In this document: piece by piece, positions 33,646 to 46,462 of the stretch
Layout: each line of letters opens with the position of its first letter
Position numbering within the stretch: position 1 is the first letter of the stretch
Source: Phallusia mammillata
Lineage: Eukaryota; Chordata; Ascidiacea; Phlebobranchia; Ascidiidae
NCBI GenBank assembly: GCA_003260075.1
Contig: QLIY01000355.1
Location: 62,001-126,000 of the forward strand
Direction of reading: 5' to 3'
Length of the DNA: 64,000 bases
Position numbers and translations under genes: made by a program
Notes under the pieces: generated by a model
Told to the model about the DNA's origin: nothing
Databases searched by the model: none
The model's input: the letters and a program-made list of their open reading frames with translations, nothing else

Positions 33646-34864
33646 CCTAATGGAAACACCTTTTTTATGCTTTTGACCACCTCTTTTGTGTGAGCTATAC
33701 TCACAGAAGTCCGCATCCACATATTTTGAATCGCGGTTGCGTTTTTCGCTATTTGTTTCGAATGCTTGTCTTGCTTCATAACTTTCTAAAGTTGTTTTTG
33801 AACACTTATTCAACTTAAGTAAATAGGGTGGCGCCTTTCACTATAGCCGACAGATGTTTCATTAAAACATTATATAAATAATTATTATTTTTTAAATATG
33901 TGTTTAGCCATTAAATCCTCCCTTTGAGGGAAACGTGTCTAGAACAACGAGCAGTTCTTTGTAAGATCGAACAGACAAATGTAAATTCTTGTTGCGTGTT
34001 CCATTTGTAATTGCTCAAAATGCAGCGAAAAATGTGGTGACGCTTTTTATTTACAAAAACGGCGGTAGGTAAAAGTAATCTCAGCAAATCAGAAACGTCC
34101 AAAAAGACCGACAGTCAGACATAAACGATAAACCTAGCGATCGAATCAAGAATGCTTTGGGCAAACAATTTATGGACCTGGTTTCCTATGAAAAACTGTT
34201 GTGCCATAAGTTCCACTATTGGTGATGTTGATTTTTGCATTTTGGGGGTTTTGGTTCGCCATTTTGTCATTGGAAATTTTTTGCAAACTTTTTGTGCAAA
34301 AGTGAAATTTAAGTTAAATGGTTTATGAAAAACAAAACAACCAAATAAATTCTCCATTATAAAGACGTCATTTAAAAACCATAAAAGCTGTTGTTTTTCT
34401 TGGAAGCATGCTGTTTAACAAATATGAGGAACTAAAATGTTTGATAATCATACTAACACTTTCGTTACGCAGCTGTAAAAAAGTTTCGTTTTTGCCAGTG
34501 GTTGTTATTGTTTTTTTTTGAAAAAACGTGATGAACAAATGTGAAAAATCTAAACGGTCTAGTTATGATAAAAACAAACGTGTAACGAAAATGGATGTAA
34601 AACTTGAAGTTAATAACCCGCAAGTAACATTTTGAAGAAAACGGCAAGTCTATAAAAGCTGAAGAATAAAGGCACCTAGTGAAGAAAAACAAAATGGTGG
34701 AGCGCATGAAAAAAGAACAGAACAAAAAGCTTGTTAATTGGTAACGTTTTGACTAAACAAGACCATTAAAGGCGAATTGCTAAACCCGTGGTGCAATCGT
34801 GAAAGCTTTACGCACCAGACACAGTCTCAAAAGTGGACCGTATTAAGACGCTTTTCTAATTTGC

Positions 34865-37800
34865 TTATCTGCTGTCGAACACAGGATAGCGATTCATTGC
34901 CTCAGAAAAATCAGGGTAAATTGTTGCGCTGTGGTTCCCTGGGGCTGGATAAACTTGTTTTGTGCCCATAATGGGGTAAGGTGAATGACGGGTATGCCCA
35001 GGTGGCAGATACCCCCCGTACGCACCGTACGCCGACTGTGGATACTTAAAACCACTGGTTCTTGCGTCATCAAATGGTGACGTCATACTTGCTGCAGCCG
35101 CGGAGTGCGCGTAGTGTAGCTGGTGAGGAGGCGGGAGGAACGCGTGGGTGGATGGATGAAGATCAAGACGACCGTGATCCTCTGCTCGAAGTGGGACTCC
35201 AGATCCTGGATGCAGGAGATGGTGAGGGTGATGCCCTGACGTCACGTCCGCTAGAGGAGGAAGGGAGGAACCCAGTGACGTATCGGTTGCGTAGGAGGAG
35301 CTGGGCGCTGCGCTTGTGTCGCTAGAAGAGGAAAAGTTGTTTGGCGGAGATTGGTGAAGGTCATCATGTGGGGACCGAGAGTTTGTTTTGGGATTGCTTG
35401 ATTCTGAAAGAGAAAAGTTGTTTGTTACAAGTCTTTTGCGTTTAAAACTTTTCCATCACAAAAATATTAGCACATCCTGCTTGCCATAATAATTGTAAAA
35501 ATATGATTCTCGTGTGCGAAAAAATTATACGGCTATTATAGGTATGTCGGGAAAGTTTTTGAATTAAACAAGCATCTTACACAAAAAACAACAAGTAAAT
35601 CATAACCTAATAAAATAAAATTCTAGCCATTTTAATATGGTTGATATGCACCTATTGAAACACGTGTTTCCGGAAAATAGAATGACTGGTCAGAAGTAAT
35701 TGAGCAGGAAACATATTCTAACATTCTTGTAAAAACAAGAGGGTTGTTCTTACATGGCAACGCGCAAGTTAATGCGTTGGCTGATACGCCAAGATTTGTC
35801 TAAAGCAGTTTGTGCTTTTTATGCCACACGTCAGAAATTGCATATTGATCAAACCAACAGTAAATCAGCCTAATGTCAACTCCCTGATGCGAATGTGGTT
35901 TCACTTTGACAAAAATAGCCAATCTGTCAACTAGAGCTTACTATATGACTGTAAAAAAGACGTATATGACATTGCCAACAGCTTTTCAACGCGCAGACAT
36001 CGGGAGGTCTTGTGCTAACATCGGTCGACGCAGAAACTACAAGGTCTTACCCTTCGATGCACTCTCGTTAAGTTGAAGTACACGATGTTTGGCGGCTACT
36101 CCCATCAATTGTAAAGAGCTGGGCCGATGATAGCTACGCGGTCGACTTGCAGATGCCGCTGTTCCTAACACTTCCATTGTGCTGTAACAGAAACACGAAA
36201 TTTGAATAATGCTTTGATTGGTTTGACATAGAGGGGTTTGCGCGGGATTTATTCGTCCAAAAGACAGCATCTTTTCGACTTTTGCTACATTAAACTATGT
36301 GTATTAATTATCATGATGGAGGGTGAAATTTATTCTTATTTTGAAAGAGTTTTTTTCTGACCGATCCGAATACAGATGATTTGCTGCTTTACCAACATTA
36401 TTTTGGAATCGGTAAGAAAATGTTATGGTGACAGCCGACAGGGGAAATTCGCATTGGTTAGGTTTGTAGATCTGACTTGACTTTCTCTTTTTTTTTGATG
36501 AATTCAAACTTGAATTGCAAAAGTTTTTTTTGATGAATTCAAACTTGAAATGCAAAAGTTTTTTTTGATGAATTCAAACTTGAGTTGCAAAAGTTTATGG
36601 TAAAAAATCTGCCACCAGCACGATTTATGTAAACGTGATCAAGTGGACAATTTTTGCGATCCTTTAATTTGTTAACATACAGTGGTGGCCAAACTACGGC
36701 CCGCAGTCCGGTTTCATCCGGCCCGCCAAACACCTTGCCTGGTTTTTTTCCAAGCACCATATTTACCACTGTGAACATATATAAACCTTTTATTAAATAC
36801 AAGTGTAAACAAGATGGTGTTATTTATTGTTATTCTACTACAATAATATATATTTTAATAAAGATGGCAACCAGTTACGACAAATTTTACGTAAATCTCA
36901 TTTAATCCGGCCCTCCAGTGGCAAGACAGTTGCAAATTTGGCCCTCTGGTAAAAAAGTTTGGCCACCCCTGACATACGGGGAAGCCAATGAGCCTGCGAC
37001 GGGATTCGAACCCACGACAGGAGCTTTTCCTTGGCGGTTTACTAACAGATCTACACACGCTGATCGTCGGAATGCTTCAGGGCAGATCCCAGTGAAAAGT
37101 GTATGCTTATCTTAGCCGAATACATTCGGGTTTATGTTTTACCAACGCGTGGAACATTTTTACCCTTTCATCCGAATGTTCCCCGCGAAGGTTGTAAACT
37201 TTGCTTCACTCCACACGAACTGTTACAACCAACGTGGACGGTATTGGAAACACCGGGGATGTTATATTGGCTTGTGGCGAGTGATCGTGGACAAATTTAG
37301 AGGTGACACCTTTAGATCGTGCGGATCAGGAAAAGACTATGTAACGACAAATTCGCCCTGAAATACGTGAATCGCGTTCTGATTATTGTGCATTAATTTC
37401 GGAAATATTTTGGCTCAGATTACCGTTTGGGACGTGGTGGGGGGTGGTAACTCGTGTTTTATGGCTGAGTTACATATTTTCACATTTGCTTTATCAGTTG
37501 CGCAACCATTGTTCTGTATTGGCTTAAAATTTTGTGCTTCTACTTCATGAGGCTATTATGTGGACAAATTGTTCGCATAGTCGTAACGTAATGACAAAAC
37601 ACCTGTGTAAAAAAGTTTAGAACAGTGATTGTACGAGATAGCTTGCAATTTCTTTTTTGACAAAACTATTTGTGCAATTGTTTGCATATTGATATTTAAT
37701 CATAGTGAATCAAGTTTTTCGTCTAAAATGTTTTACAAGTCCTTTTACCTATTTTGTATTACTAATATCTGTTGGATACAAAAATATTTACTAAATATGC

Positions 37801-40800
37801 AACATGATGGACTAAATATTTGTTTGGAATTTTATATTAAACGTATATCCCACAACCCACAAACCTTCAACACTTTACATTATTTTACGGTAAAAGCAAA
37901 ACTTCTTACCATTCTTCCGGGTCGCAGTCACGAAAACCTTTCGCAAACGGATTGCTTTGGATCTTTAGCTGCGTAATCTGCAATAAAAAAGAGCGTTTAC
38001 AAACCTTCATGCAAGTCACATTTCTGTGTTTTACTTTTAACACTTCACCTTACAATTTGAATATTTCACGTTTCACTTTGTAATTTAGCAAGATCATTGG
38101 TCGGCATACTATTTTTTCAAAACGTTTATGTTCTTGCAAGATTAATTATATGTCATCATGTTTTATGATGTTATGTTACGAGGACACAAATTTGTTTTTT
38201 GAATGTTTTGTGCTATGTGGCTTTTCGCGTTGTTTCGGCTTTTTGCGAAGGGCTTTATTTTATAGAATGTTTTTCAATCATATTTGGAGGTTTTCGGAAA
38301 ACCTGTTTTGTGTGAAAACTTTTACAGTCCTCTTGGAGGAACAGCGACGTTGTTGTCTGAAAACAAATGTGAGTGCACTGGTACCAGCGCCCAACAAATG
38401 TGAGTGCACTGGTATCAGCGCCCAACAGTCTACTTCGCGAAACCCTCGCATACAAACACAATCATGCCACGAGCTAAGTTTCCGGTGGACTTTAGGGCAA
38501 AAACAAAACAACGAATTAAATCCCTTTCCATTACGTGCAGTGCATTGGAAGGCGGCACGAAACAGTTTCGCGATTGTTTATTTGCATTTGGATCACCGAA
38601 GGCCATCAAAGTCAAGCAGGGCATCCGTGTTGCGTGACGCCATGAGCGCTGAGATCACGATTTCACCAAATCCTTCATTTCCTTGAAACTTCGCACATTT
38701 GCTCGATACCCAGCGCTACGCGCCGTGGGCATGCTGACTGGCACACGTTGCGCTTGACTGAGGAACTTTGAATCCTCTGCACACATCAGTATGGCTATAT
38801 ATACGCGTGTGTACACACATTAATAACGCCTAAAAAGTGTCGGTAAAAGCATCAGGCTGACGCTGGATTTATGATGAACCGGTGGCCGGATGCTCGTTTA
38901 TTTAACCTCACCCACTTTATGGATTTGCGTTTCGCACCTGGGTTACGGCATTAATGAAACTATTTGTCGGCCGGAGTGATACGCTGCGAGGTGTTGATGG
39001 ACTGAGGTAAATATACGTTTAACTTTATAAGTGTGACAACGTAACTTACTTGTGGACTTTTAAGAATAGGTTTAAACACTAGTATTGTCTCTAAAAATAT
39101 ACGTTGCAACAAACTTTTTAATTACTTTACTTTAACGTGACAGAAACACGATCGAAATGCGTCTATTGCGAAACGAGAGAACTATGCGACGACGAATTAC
39201 TGAAATCTAGGTTTTAATTAGTTTGTTTACACGTGTGTTATAAAGCTTTAACATTTGTAATAAATTAGTGAGATGTGATGTTATTGGTCTAAATTTGTCC
39301 TCTCACAAACGTTATTCCCGACGCAATTTGGAGCTCGTGTTTCAAACGTTTTAGCTCATATTTTGTGATGTTTACAATTCTGGCAGATCGACCCTGTAAT
39401 CCAACTAGTCTGTCACTTTTCGAGCATTCGATCCCACTCCAATGACTCAACACACGCCAACTTGTTTACTTTGGTAAGGGTATTGGCAATAATGCGCTAT
39501 CTCTCTCGCTGTTTCGGCGCTACCATGCCTAAAACAACACACCATGGAGCGCAACGGAAAAGTGACGAGCCCAAAACGCATTCACCTGGCCTGGGTTTAG
39601 CAACGAGAGCTTGAGCATTCCAGTGCTGACAGCCTCTGCCACGCTCACTCAACTCGACGCCTTTTGAAGTCCGCGCCCGCACTTGCACGGCTTCGAGAGC
39701 GCTACGGCGATATTATGATGAATGCAAGGGGTGGGTATGTACCGCGCGTGCCCCTGTGTACCCAGGTCAAGCCCCAGCCCTCGTAATGGGTTGCCCTTTG
39801 ACTCTAGGGGCGCGAAACGAAAGTCTTTGTTCTCCTATAATATATAGAAGCTTGGTTGAAGACCCCTGCGAAAAATCAGATATACCCCAATATCTATATC
39901 ACGCCAGTTGAAAGATTGCCTGTGGGTTAATTGATCGTTTGGGGGCTGAATGCGATTTTACTTCTGACACAGCGACCGGAAATCCAGCGCTAACTAAACA
40001 TGAAATTGCAAAAACAGTCTAGAGTATTTTACATTTGAGTGCGTGAACGCGATTGCCTTTAAAAAGTACATAAACATCGTGCGATGTTGAGTCATTCTTC
40101 GTGGGTCGCACCTTGTTTAACTTTCGTGACTATCGGTGGCTCTGACAAAACCAGCCTAAATGCCCCTTAATCTTCTTCACCTTCCAGACACGCGAATATG
40201 TGGGCAGGCCTCGCACTGCGACTACCCCCGCTTTTGGCATGCGTACCATCAAATATCAAGTCACGATTTGTCTTTTGTTTGGTCAATAGTCTCTCTACTG
40301 TGCCCATATACAATAGGACGGGGACTGGCCGGCGCGCGTGCCACCAGGGCCCTTTTGTACCCAATGTAGAACCAAGTTCCCCAGGTGCTGACAGGTTTAT
40401 TCACTATCAGCAATTATTGTGTATCTTATACTTCCCTTATTTCATTCGGTTTTGAGGGATTGCCTGTCAAAATATGCCACTGGTTCTAGTGTTTGGGCTG
40501 CCTGGGTGTGTGCTTTCAGTATTCCACCCTAGCACGGAAAATAGAAATATGTGCCTGTTATTTTGGGACGTACGTTGTGCAATACTAGATAGTTAAAAGA
40601 CCTGCTCTGCTTCGGTAATACGCCTAGCAAACAACGTCAGAAGTTGATATAATGGTATGATATATTCGTGAGTCCTGAATAAAATGAGTGCCAGCACTTG
40701 TGTTCGTTGATAGATATAAGCTTAGATTTACTAAATCCACCTACAACGTTTACGTTTATTTTTAAAATTAACTCAAAACCCAGTTATGATTTACCCGGTG

Positions 40801-43800
40801 TTTACTAACATGTGGAAGTTTGCGGATTGAAAATAAACTAAACACTTGCATATGTCAAATACATGTAAACGTTTGCTTCATTACTAAAAAGCGATTTTTC
40901 ACTTTTGCTTTAACAAATATTAACATTTTTTTACTTGTATTGTTAAATACATTTTATGCGAACTTATAAAGCAAAAGACAATTATGCGAACTCTTAAATC
41001 AAAACATGTTTTTACAACCGACAAATATGCGAATCAAAAACTATCTTTTAATTATTGCCGTTTCTGTTTTTTACCGATTTTCTATCGATGGATTTTATGA
41101 TGTTGCAAAAAATATTTGATTTGCCTATCGTTGGTTGGTTTTTGATATCTTAATGTGACTAATGGAGAGTTTAACTTTTTATGAAACTTTTTCTGGTGCA
41201 AATACGTTTGGTACTTGCCCGGTGGTTTTGGTAAGCCGTTACAGCTGTGAACTTGGTTTCATCGAACACGAAAGTCTTGAAGTTTTGTTCTGCCCTGAGC
41301 ACGCTGTCACGTCCTTTGTCAACCAACACAACATGAAACCGTGGTTGGAAACGATGCATCGAGTTAAGGATAATCTGCAATGCAAAATACAACAATTTAA
41401 TACGAGATGATCGGCTGATTCGGTATCACAACGTTAATGCGTCTGGCGTACTATGATTTATGTATATCTGTAGCGTGATCGCTGGTCGGCATGGACGCTT
41501 TAGGGCAGATCCCAGTATGATTATGTCCATCTTTAAGAACGATATTTTTATAGATTAGCAAATAAAACTGTTTCCAATTAACGTGATCGCAGCCTACGTA
41601 CAACATCACCAGCATAATAAATCCATAAATTTGTTGTAAAAGTTTGCTTTCCTTCTTGTCCACCCTTGCTTTAATTTTTAAGACAAAGAAACAAACATTG
41701 GCACTGAATTTTCGGTAGCAGCATCCCCTCAATTGAGCCTAGAGCAATTACGTATTGCTTGTGATGTGATTGAGGCGTCAAGTTCAAACAGCGAAACAAA
41801 ATGGCGGCTGTGGGATCAAAAGATAAAAGACCCCGAGCGACTTATCTCGCGTTACGCGGCGGGGATTCGGTTAAATGAACTCGGCCTTAACCTTTATCAC
41901 TTCGATGTCAAGTGTACGAGCGCCTTTGCCCACGTTACATCACGATTTTAGCTATACCTCCTACAAGCACGTTTTTTGGATTAGGTAGAGAGCTATAGAT
42001 TGTCGTATATATTGGCGAAAGTGCCAATGTGGATTTATTTGCTTACTCGGCGGGGAATTTTCGTAAAGGAGTTTTTTACAATCGTTGGTCAATAAGATAA
42101 CTACCAAGAAGCAACTTTTTTATCAGCGATAATTCAATAAAGATGAATTCGGGGCAAAGCCACACCGAGAGGTTATGTTCTGCTTTCTGTTTAATATCCT
42201 TCGACATTTGCAAACATTTTCTGTACCCTGCACGCACATGGTTGTTATTAAACCCTAGCAATGCGACACGCAATCCATTTCCATCATATTGTAAACCGAT
42301 ATATATATATATATATATGTTCCTTACATGTCCGTTGTCGTCGAGAAGGTTGTTTGTAAGTTTTAACTTGTCGAACGAAACGATCTGTTTCATCCAATGT
42401 CCTCCTTTTGCGGGTGAATCGGGATGAACGTGGATTCGTGGAGGCATCGAAGCGTCGGCCTTTCCCGCCACCGACCAACTCGATCTGCAGAAAATATTGT
42501 TTGGAGCTGATAAGCATTCCTATAATGAAATAGACACACACAAAGTTCTGTGTTTCCGACATCACTGAAAAAATTTGGCGATTAATTTTGAGATATTTGC
42601 CTTCAGCCTTTCAAATCCTTTTAACGTCTTGTATTGCGAAAGGTTAGCCTTTTTACTATTTGTAACCGGGAAGCAATGCTTTTAATTTAATGAAGATTTT
42701 CAGTTTACAAAAAAATAATTTGATCAAAATACTTAACATGTAGTAAAGTAATCATTACATTTTTTGGTACTGATGTTCTTACGTGTGAAAAGCGTATCTG
42801 TATCTTTTGTCATCGACCGCTACGAAGTCCATTAGTAGAATATATTCGCTGTCGAGGTCAAGACCAAAGACTTTGACTTGAAAAGTTGGAAACATTCGTC
42901 TGCAAAAACAAAAAGATTGAAAAAACAAAAAAAGAAAAAAAGAACTCAGAAGATTAGGGTTAATAAAACCCTTTTTTGTCAAAACAGGTGTAGGTGAAGA
43001 TAAATTTGCTATTAAACTATGTGTATTTGGATAGATTCCAAACACATTGTGGGTCTATATAATTTTTTAGTCGAAGCAGTTATGCACTCCGTGAAACGAT
43101 AGGTCTTTACTGTTCACCTTTTGTTCTTCAGCGAATTGACTCGAAGCAATTCTAAAAACTAAGACCGAACGCACGCTTCAAAGAAACTATTTGGGTTTAT
43201 TTCACTTGTCCAGTAAAGTCGAAGTTAAGTTTTCAAGTCCAATTCGTCTAACTCTAAACAAGTCGTTTCTTACTAAGTAATTTGAGCATCAACTGCCAAC
43301 AAGTTACTAGATTGCAGAAACCCGGCCAAACGACAACAAATCGATCTTGTGTTAATCCAGACTGAAGGGACCTTTCTTCCGGATTCCGGTTCACAAGTGA
43401 TCAATCCAGGAAAAAAACGGCATAGGTCACAAAGGTCAACACATCCCAATGACAGTTGCGACAGGTTCAAGGGATCGGACCTTAACCTGACCTTAAACAG
43501 GCGATCGCCACATAATTGAACACGGGCATTAATTGTCCGAGACGAGCGGTAACGGCCGGACGTCTGCACTCTTGACGCACGTGGACACCGTACGTCTTGC
43601 TCACGTTTCATGAGCTCCAAGTCCTCATGGTCGATCTTCCCCCAGTGGCACGGCTGGTAATTTAACCTTGGCGCAACCGCGAAGGTTGAAATCAAAGGAG
43701 CGGTCAGCTTTATCATGTCTTGACCCTCCCGACCCCTTCATGGGCAAGTGTTTTTAAAAGTAACAAAGTTCACACGACTCGCATCGATTTACAGACTGGC

Positions 43801-46462
43801 CAGGTCACTCGGTTGCCACTGACTAGCCTTTAAGATCGAAATCAGGCCCCTAAACGCGGTAACCTTCTACTTTTAGCGCCACATTAGACGTTGTTATACT
43901 TGTTGAACACTTCCACTGCTTGATGACCCCCCGATCAATTTTTTGCCAAATTCAAAAAGGTTTTTGTTTTTGACCATATTGTTGTACTTAACAGATGTTT
44001 TAATCATTATAAATTAAGTAACTCTTTAACTTTCTACATGTTATAACTTATCTTGTTTAACATACATTTGGTTAGATATCCTACATGCTTGGTTTCAATT
44101 TTAAAACTTCTGCCTGTTGTTTTTCTAATACCATTAAAAGAAACCAATGCCATCGGATAGAATTTTGGAACATTGGAAAGAAATAGTTATCTTTAAAATG
44201 CGTTTGAAAAGGCCAGTAGTTTTTTTAGCTTCTTTGATTAAATTAACCCCGACCTCTCAGTACAGATTAAAAACTATTCGTTCCGACACAGACTGACGCT
44301 GACCAGATGTAAACTCAAATATCCGGTAAACAAATGAAAATTCCTTTCTCAGTTTAATCCAAAAACTCTTTGCTTATCAGAGGTTTCTTCGTAAACACAT
44401 AAACACGAGTCTGGTGGTGTAATGGGCCTTGGGAAGCGGCCACACCCTCTCTAGACATAAAAATGCGAAAGAATGTTTGAAGTTTTTGACGGCTTTGATT
44501 GGTTGCAATAAGCTTTTGTTTTGCAACACGAATGGCCATCCCCAATTATTTTTTTAAGGAACCCAAATGTTTTTCAGATTGGTTTTTCCTCATTGTTGAG
44601 AAATAAATGTGCTAAAATGCTTTAGGAGAAAGTTTTTGGTCGTGGCAAACCTGCGATGTTAAAAATTTTCTGCCTTGACAAAAAAAACGACAGACAGATA
44701 AAACGCAGGAAATTGAAGCTCAAAAAAGCTAAAATTCATTCAATTTTTTTGTGTGTGACAAAAACACAAAATCGCAGAACGTTATTTCGAAAAGCCTGAT
44801 TTTTTAACATAGCGGATAACGATTATTTAATTAAAAAATTGTGTCTGCTTTTCTGTTTTGTGCAAATTAGCCTTTGAAAAACATGACATTGACCTGCATT
44901 TTACTGTTGAGCGAATCGAATCGGCGAAAAACTTTAAATTGTGCCTCAGGAAGTATCAAATGAGCCAGAATTAGCTCATACCTTATAGTCGGACTAATAT
45001 CTCGAATAATGCTGCATTCTTAGTCCTTCCAACATTGTGGTTTTCCTAGGAAATTGCCTAGATGTAAACGGAAGCCACCAACACGTGCTACACGACTTCA
45101 TCATTTTGATTTAGAACATTGGCAACGATCCGTGACTTTTAGAGTGTCGAAACCGTCGCCATTTCAGCCGCTTTTCTGATGCTTTACCACCTTTTACCAA
45201 TTCACAGGATCACGACACCGGAATCACACTTAACGCCTCGCTTGACGGTTTTGTAATAAACGAGCTTTATGTTCCCAATAGGAGCATGGGTTGGGGCACA
45301 GAGGGCAATTGTACTGGTGGACGCTTTTTTTGTTTGTTTGTTTTTCGTGAAATGCTCTTTTATTGAGCGTAAACGAGGTGTCAAGGTAGTTGGTAAATTT
45401 TCGGGTTTCGTTGAAATTGCGGACCACACACGAAACGCTGAGGGGAAACTGGCGTAAGATTATTAACCTCTCGCTGAAATGCGTTTGCAAACAACTTTGA
45501 ATTACTGATGACATATATCTCGAGTTTTATTGCAGTACTGCTAAAATGTCATGGTCCATCGTGAAATCGCATTTAGGCCCTGTGATTTCTGACATAAAAC
45601 ATGACAACAACAATGGGAGAGACAGCGATGTACAAAATCAGATTTGAAGATAGCTATTTCCAGCAAATACTTTTTTGTTCACTATATGTTTTTTTTTATT
45701 TCCAATGGCCCACAGGTACATAGTCTACTGCAACATTTATTTGTTTTGACTATTACAATTTTTCCATTTAAGGTTGTTTTTAGATAAAACAATTTAAACA
45801 TTGCATAGTTACCTTCCCGCTTTCGTGACAATCATCTCTGTTCCAAGTTCATTAAACTCATTCCACAGTGATTTCATCTCCAGTCGCGCCTCGACATTTG
45901 CCACCTTCTCATTCTTACGAAACGGCTCGTGACGTGTACACGATGACGTAGGCGAAGTTGATGACGTAGCGGCGTGACTCAACTCCCCCGTCGTCGTGCC
46001 TTGCTTGTCCATCTCGGCAAGCGATTGTTCGAACTTTATCAAATCCACATTGTTTTGGGAAAGGCCCTTGTTTTGATTTTCGTATGGTGGCGGAGAGTGA
46101 TAGTGACCTCCGGCGGATGAAGTGTCACGGTAACTGTCGCCTTTGCCGCTCGCGTCGCTGTCCATCGGGTAGCCGTGCAATGCGTCGGCTTTGCCGTATT
46201 CGGGGTAGCCGGAATTTCCCGGCGAAGGATTATGCTGCTTGTCTTCTGGAGCTGGATAGAACGCCGCATCAGGGTAGTGTATGAAGTGGTCAAACTGACG
46301 GCTCGGCTTGCCCAAGGTCACCGGGGTTAAATGGGCTTGCCCAGGGACCGGGGCCATATCGACATTATCGGAAATGTCGGGCGATGGGTTCTTCTCTCTT
46401 ACCGCATGATGGGCTAACATCGAGTGAAATGAATCATTAGCGACGGCGATTCGGGTGCACAT
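34865..46462 (-). CDS. Tbx1/10: T-box transcription factor Tbx1/10
   Basis: Seven coding exons: 46462-45813, 42899-42783, 42484-42328, 41374-41219, 37977-37910, 36181-36051, 35403-34865 (stop); about 605 residues. The T-box starts at the end of exon 1 ([20 protein letters not shown]) and runs through [59 protein letters not shown] and [19 protein letters not shown]. The linking sequence and exon 5 match vertebrate Tbx1 most closely. It binds DNA in the nucleus; in Ciona, Tbx1/10 specifies pharyngeal muscle within the cardiopharyngeal lineage (known for the family). Intron 4 starts with GC (CGG|gcaagt); the next exon only joins in frame with that donor. After DPEE the usual WPRNHRP is absent. 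The C-terminus is rich in His, Ser, Pro, Tyr and Ala. The ATG chosen follows an in-frame upstream TGA. Introns 1 and 4 are about 3 kb and may hold enhancers. Confidence 0.92.
36489..36596. repeat. Minisatellite, three 35-bp units
   Basis: Three near-perfect tandem units, each TTTTGATGAATTCAAACTTG followed by an A/G-variable TTGCAAAAG, spaced 35 bases. Located in Tbx1/10 intron 5. Confidence 0.85.
36680..36971. mobile_element. hAT-like MITE, 292 bp
   Basis: Ends CAGTGGTGGCCAAAC and GTTTGGCCACCCCTG (read along the + strand as AAGTTTGGCCACCCCTG). The internal GGCCCGC motifs match the element at 16075. The flanking duplication is imperfect (about ACATA). It is inserted at the edge of a tRNA-like repeat. 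Confidence 0.75.
36972..37110 (-). repeat. tRNA-like SINE
   Basis: The reverse strand has GTGGGTTCGAATCCC, an RNA polymerase III B-box-like T-arm, preceded by TAGATCTGTTAGTAAACC, which resembles a D-arm/A box only loosely. No complete cloverleaf could be drawn. Sequence CTTCAGGGCAGATCCCAGT recurs near 41.5 kb, so this is a dispersed SINE rather than a tRNA gene. Confidence 0.45.
38364..38425. repeat. Two tandem 31-bp units
   Basis: CAAATGTGAGTGCACTGGTA followed by C/T-CAGCGCCCAA is repeated once at a spacing of 31 bases, in Tbx1/10 intron 4. Confidence 0.8.
41460..41515 (-). repeat. Partial copy of the tRNA-like SINE
   Basis: Matches 37055-37095 through GGTCGGCATGGACGCTTTAG and GGGCAGATCCCAGT, with changes. 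The B-box part is missing. Located in Tbx1/10 intron 3. Confidence 0.45.
42299..42318. repeat. (AT)10 microsatellite beside a splice donor
   Basis: Ten AT units end about ten bases from the Tbx1/10 exon 3 boundary (42328), inside intron 3. Length variation here could affect donor context. Confidence 0.85.

Larger units (their letters stand above)
30935..34864. other. Intergenic stretch upstream of the coiled-coil gene
   Basis: No convincing gene. It holds the likely promoter of the coiled-coil gene, a GC-rich patch near 31.4-31.8 kb, a G-joined duplication and a G65 run. Its left end is the 3' flank of Tbx1/10. Confidence 0.45.

Noticed and set aside
33454..33813. Poly-Gly and poly-Pro frames over the G65 run
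   Set aside because: Artefacts of translating a homopolymer.
36972..37060. A tRNA gene
   Set aside because: The T-arm-like part is good, but I could not draw an acceptor stem or anticodon arm, and part of the sequence is dispersed, so a SINE fits better.
38150..38686. 178-codon open frame on the + strand
   Set aside because: Antisense within Tbx1/10 intron 4, crosses a 31-bp tandem repeat, composition looks random, no family resemblance.
43273..43716. 147-codon open frame on the - strand
   Set aside because: It lies inside Tbx1/10 intron 1 in a locally GC-richer patch, has no recognisable domain, and no splice-compatible partner was found.
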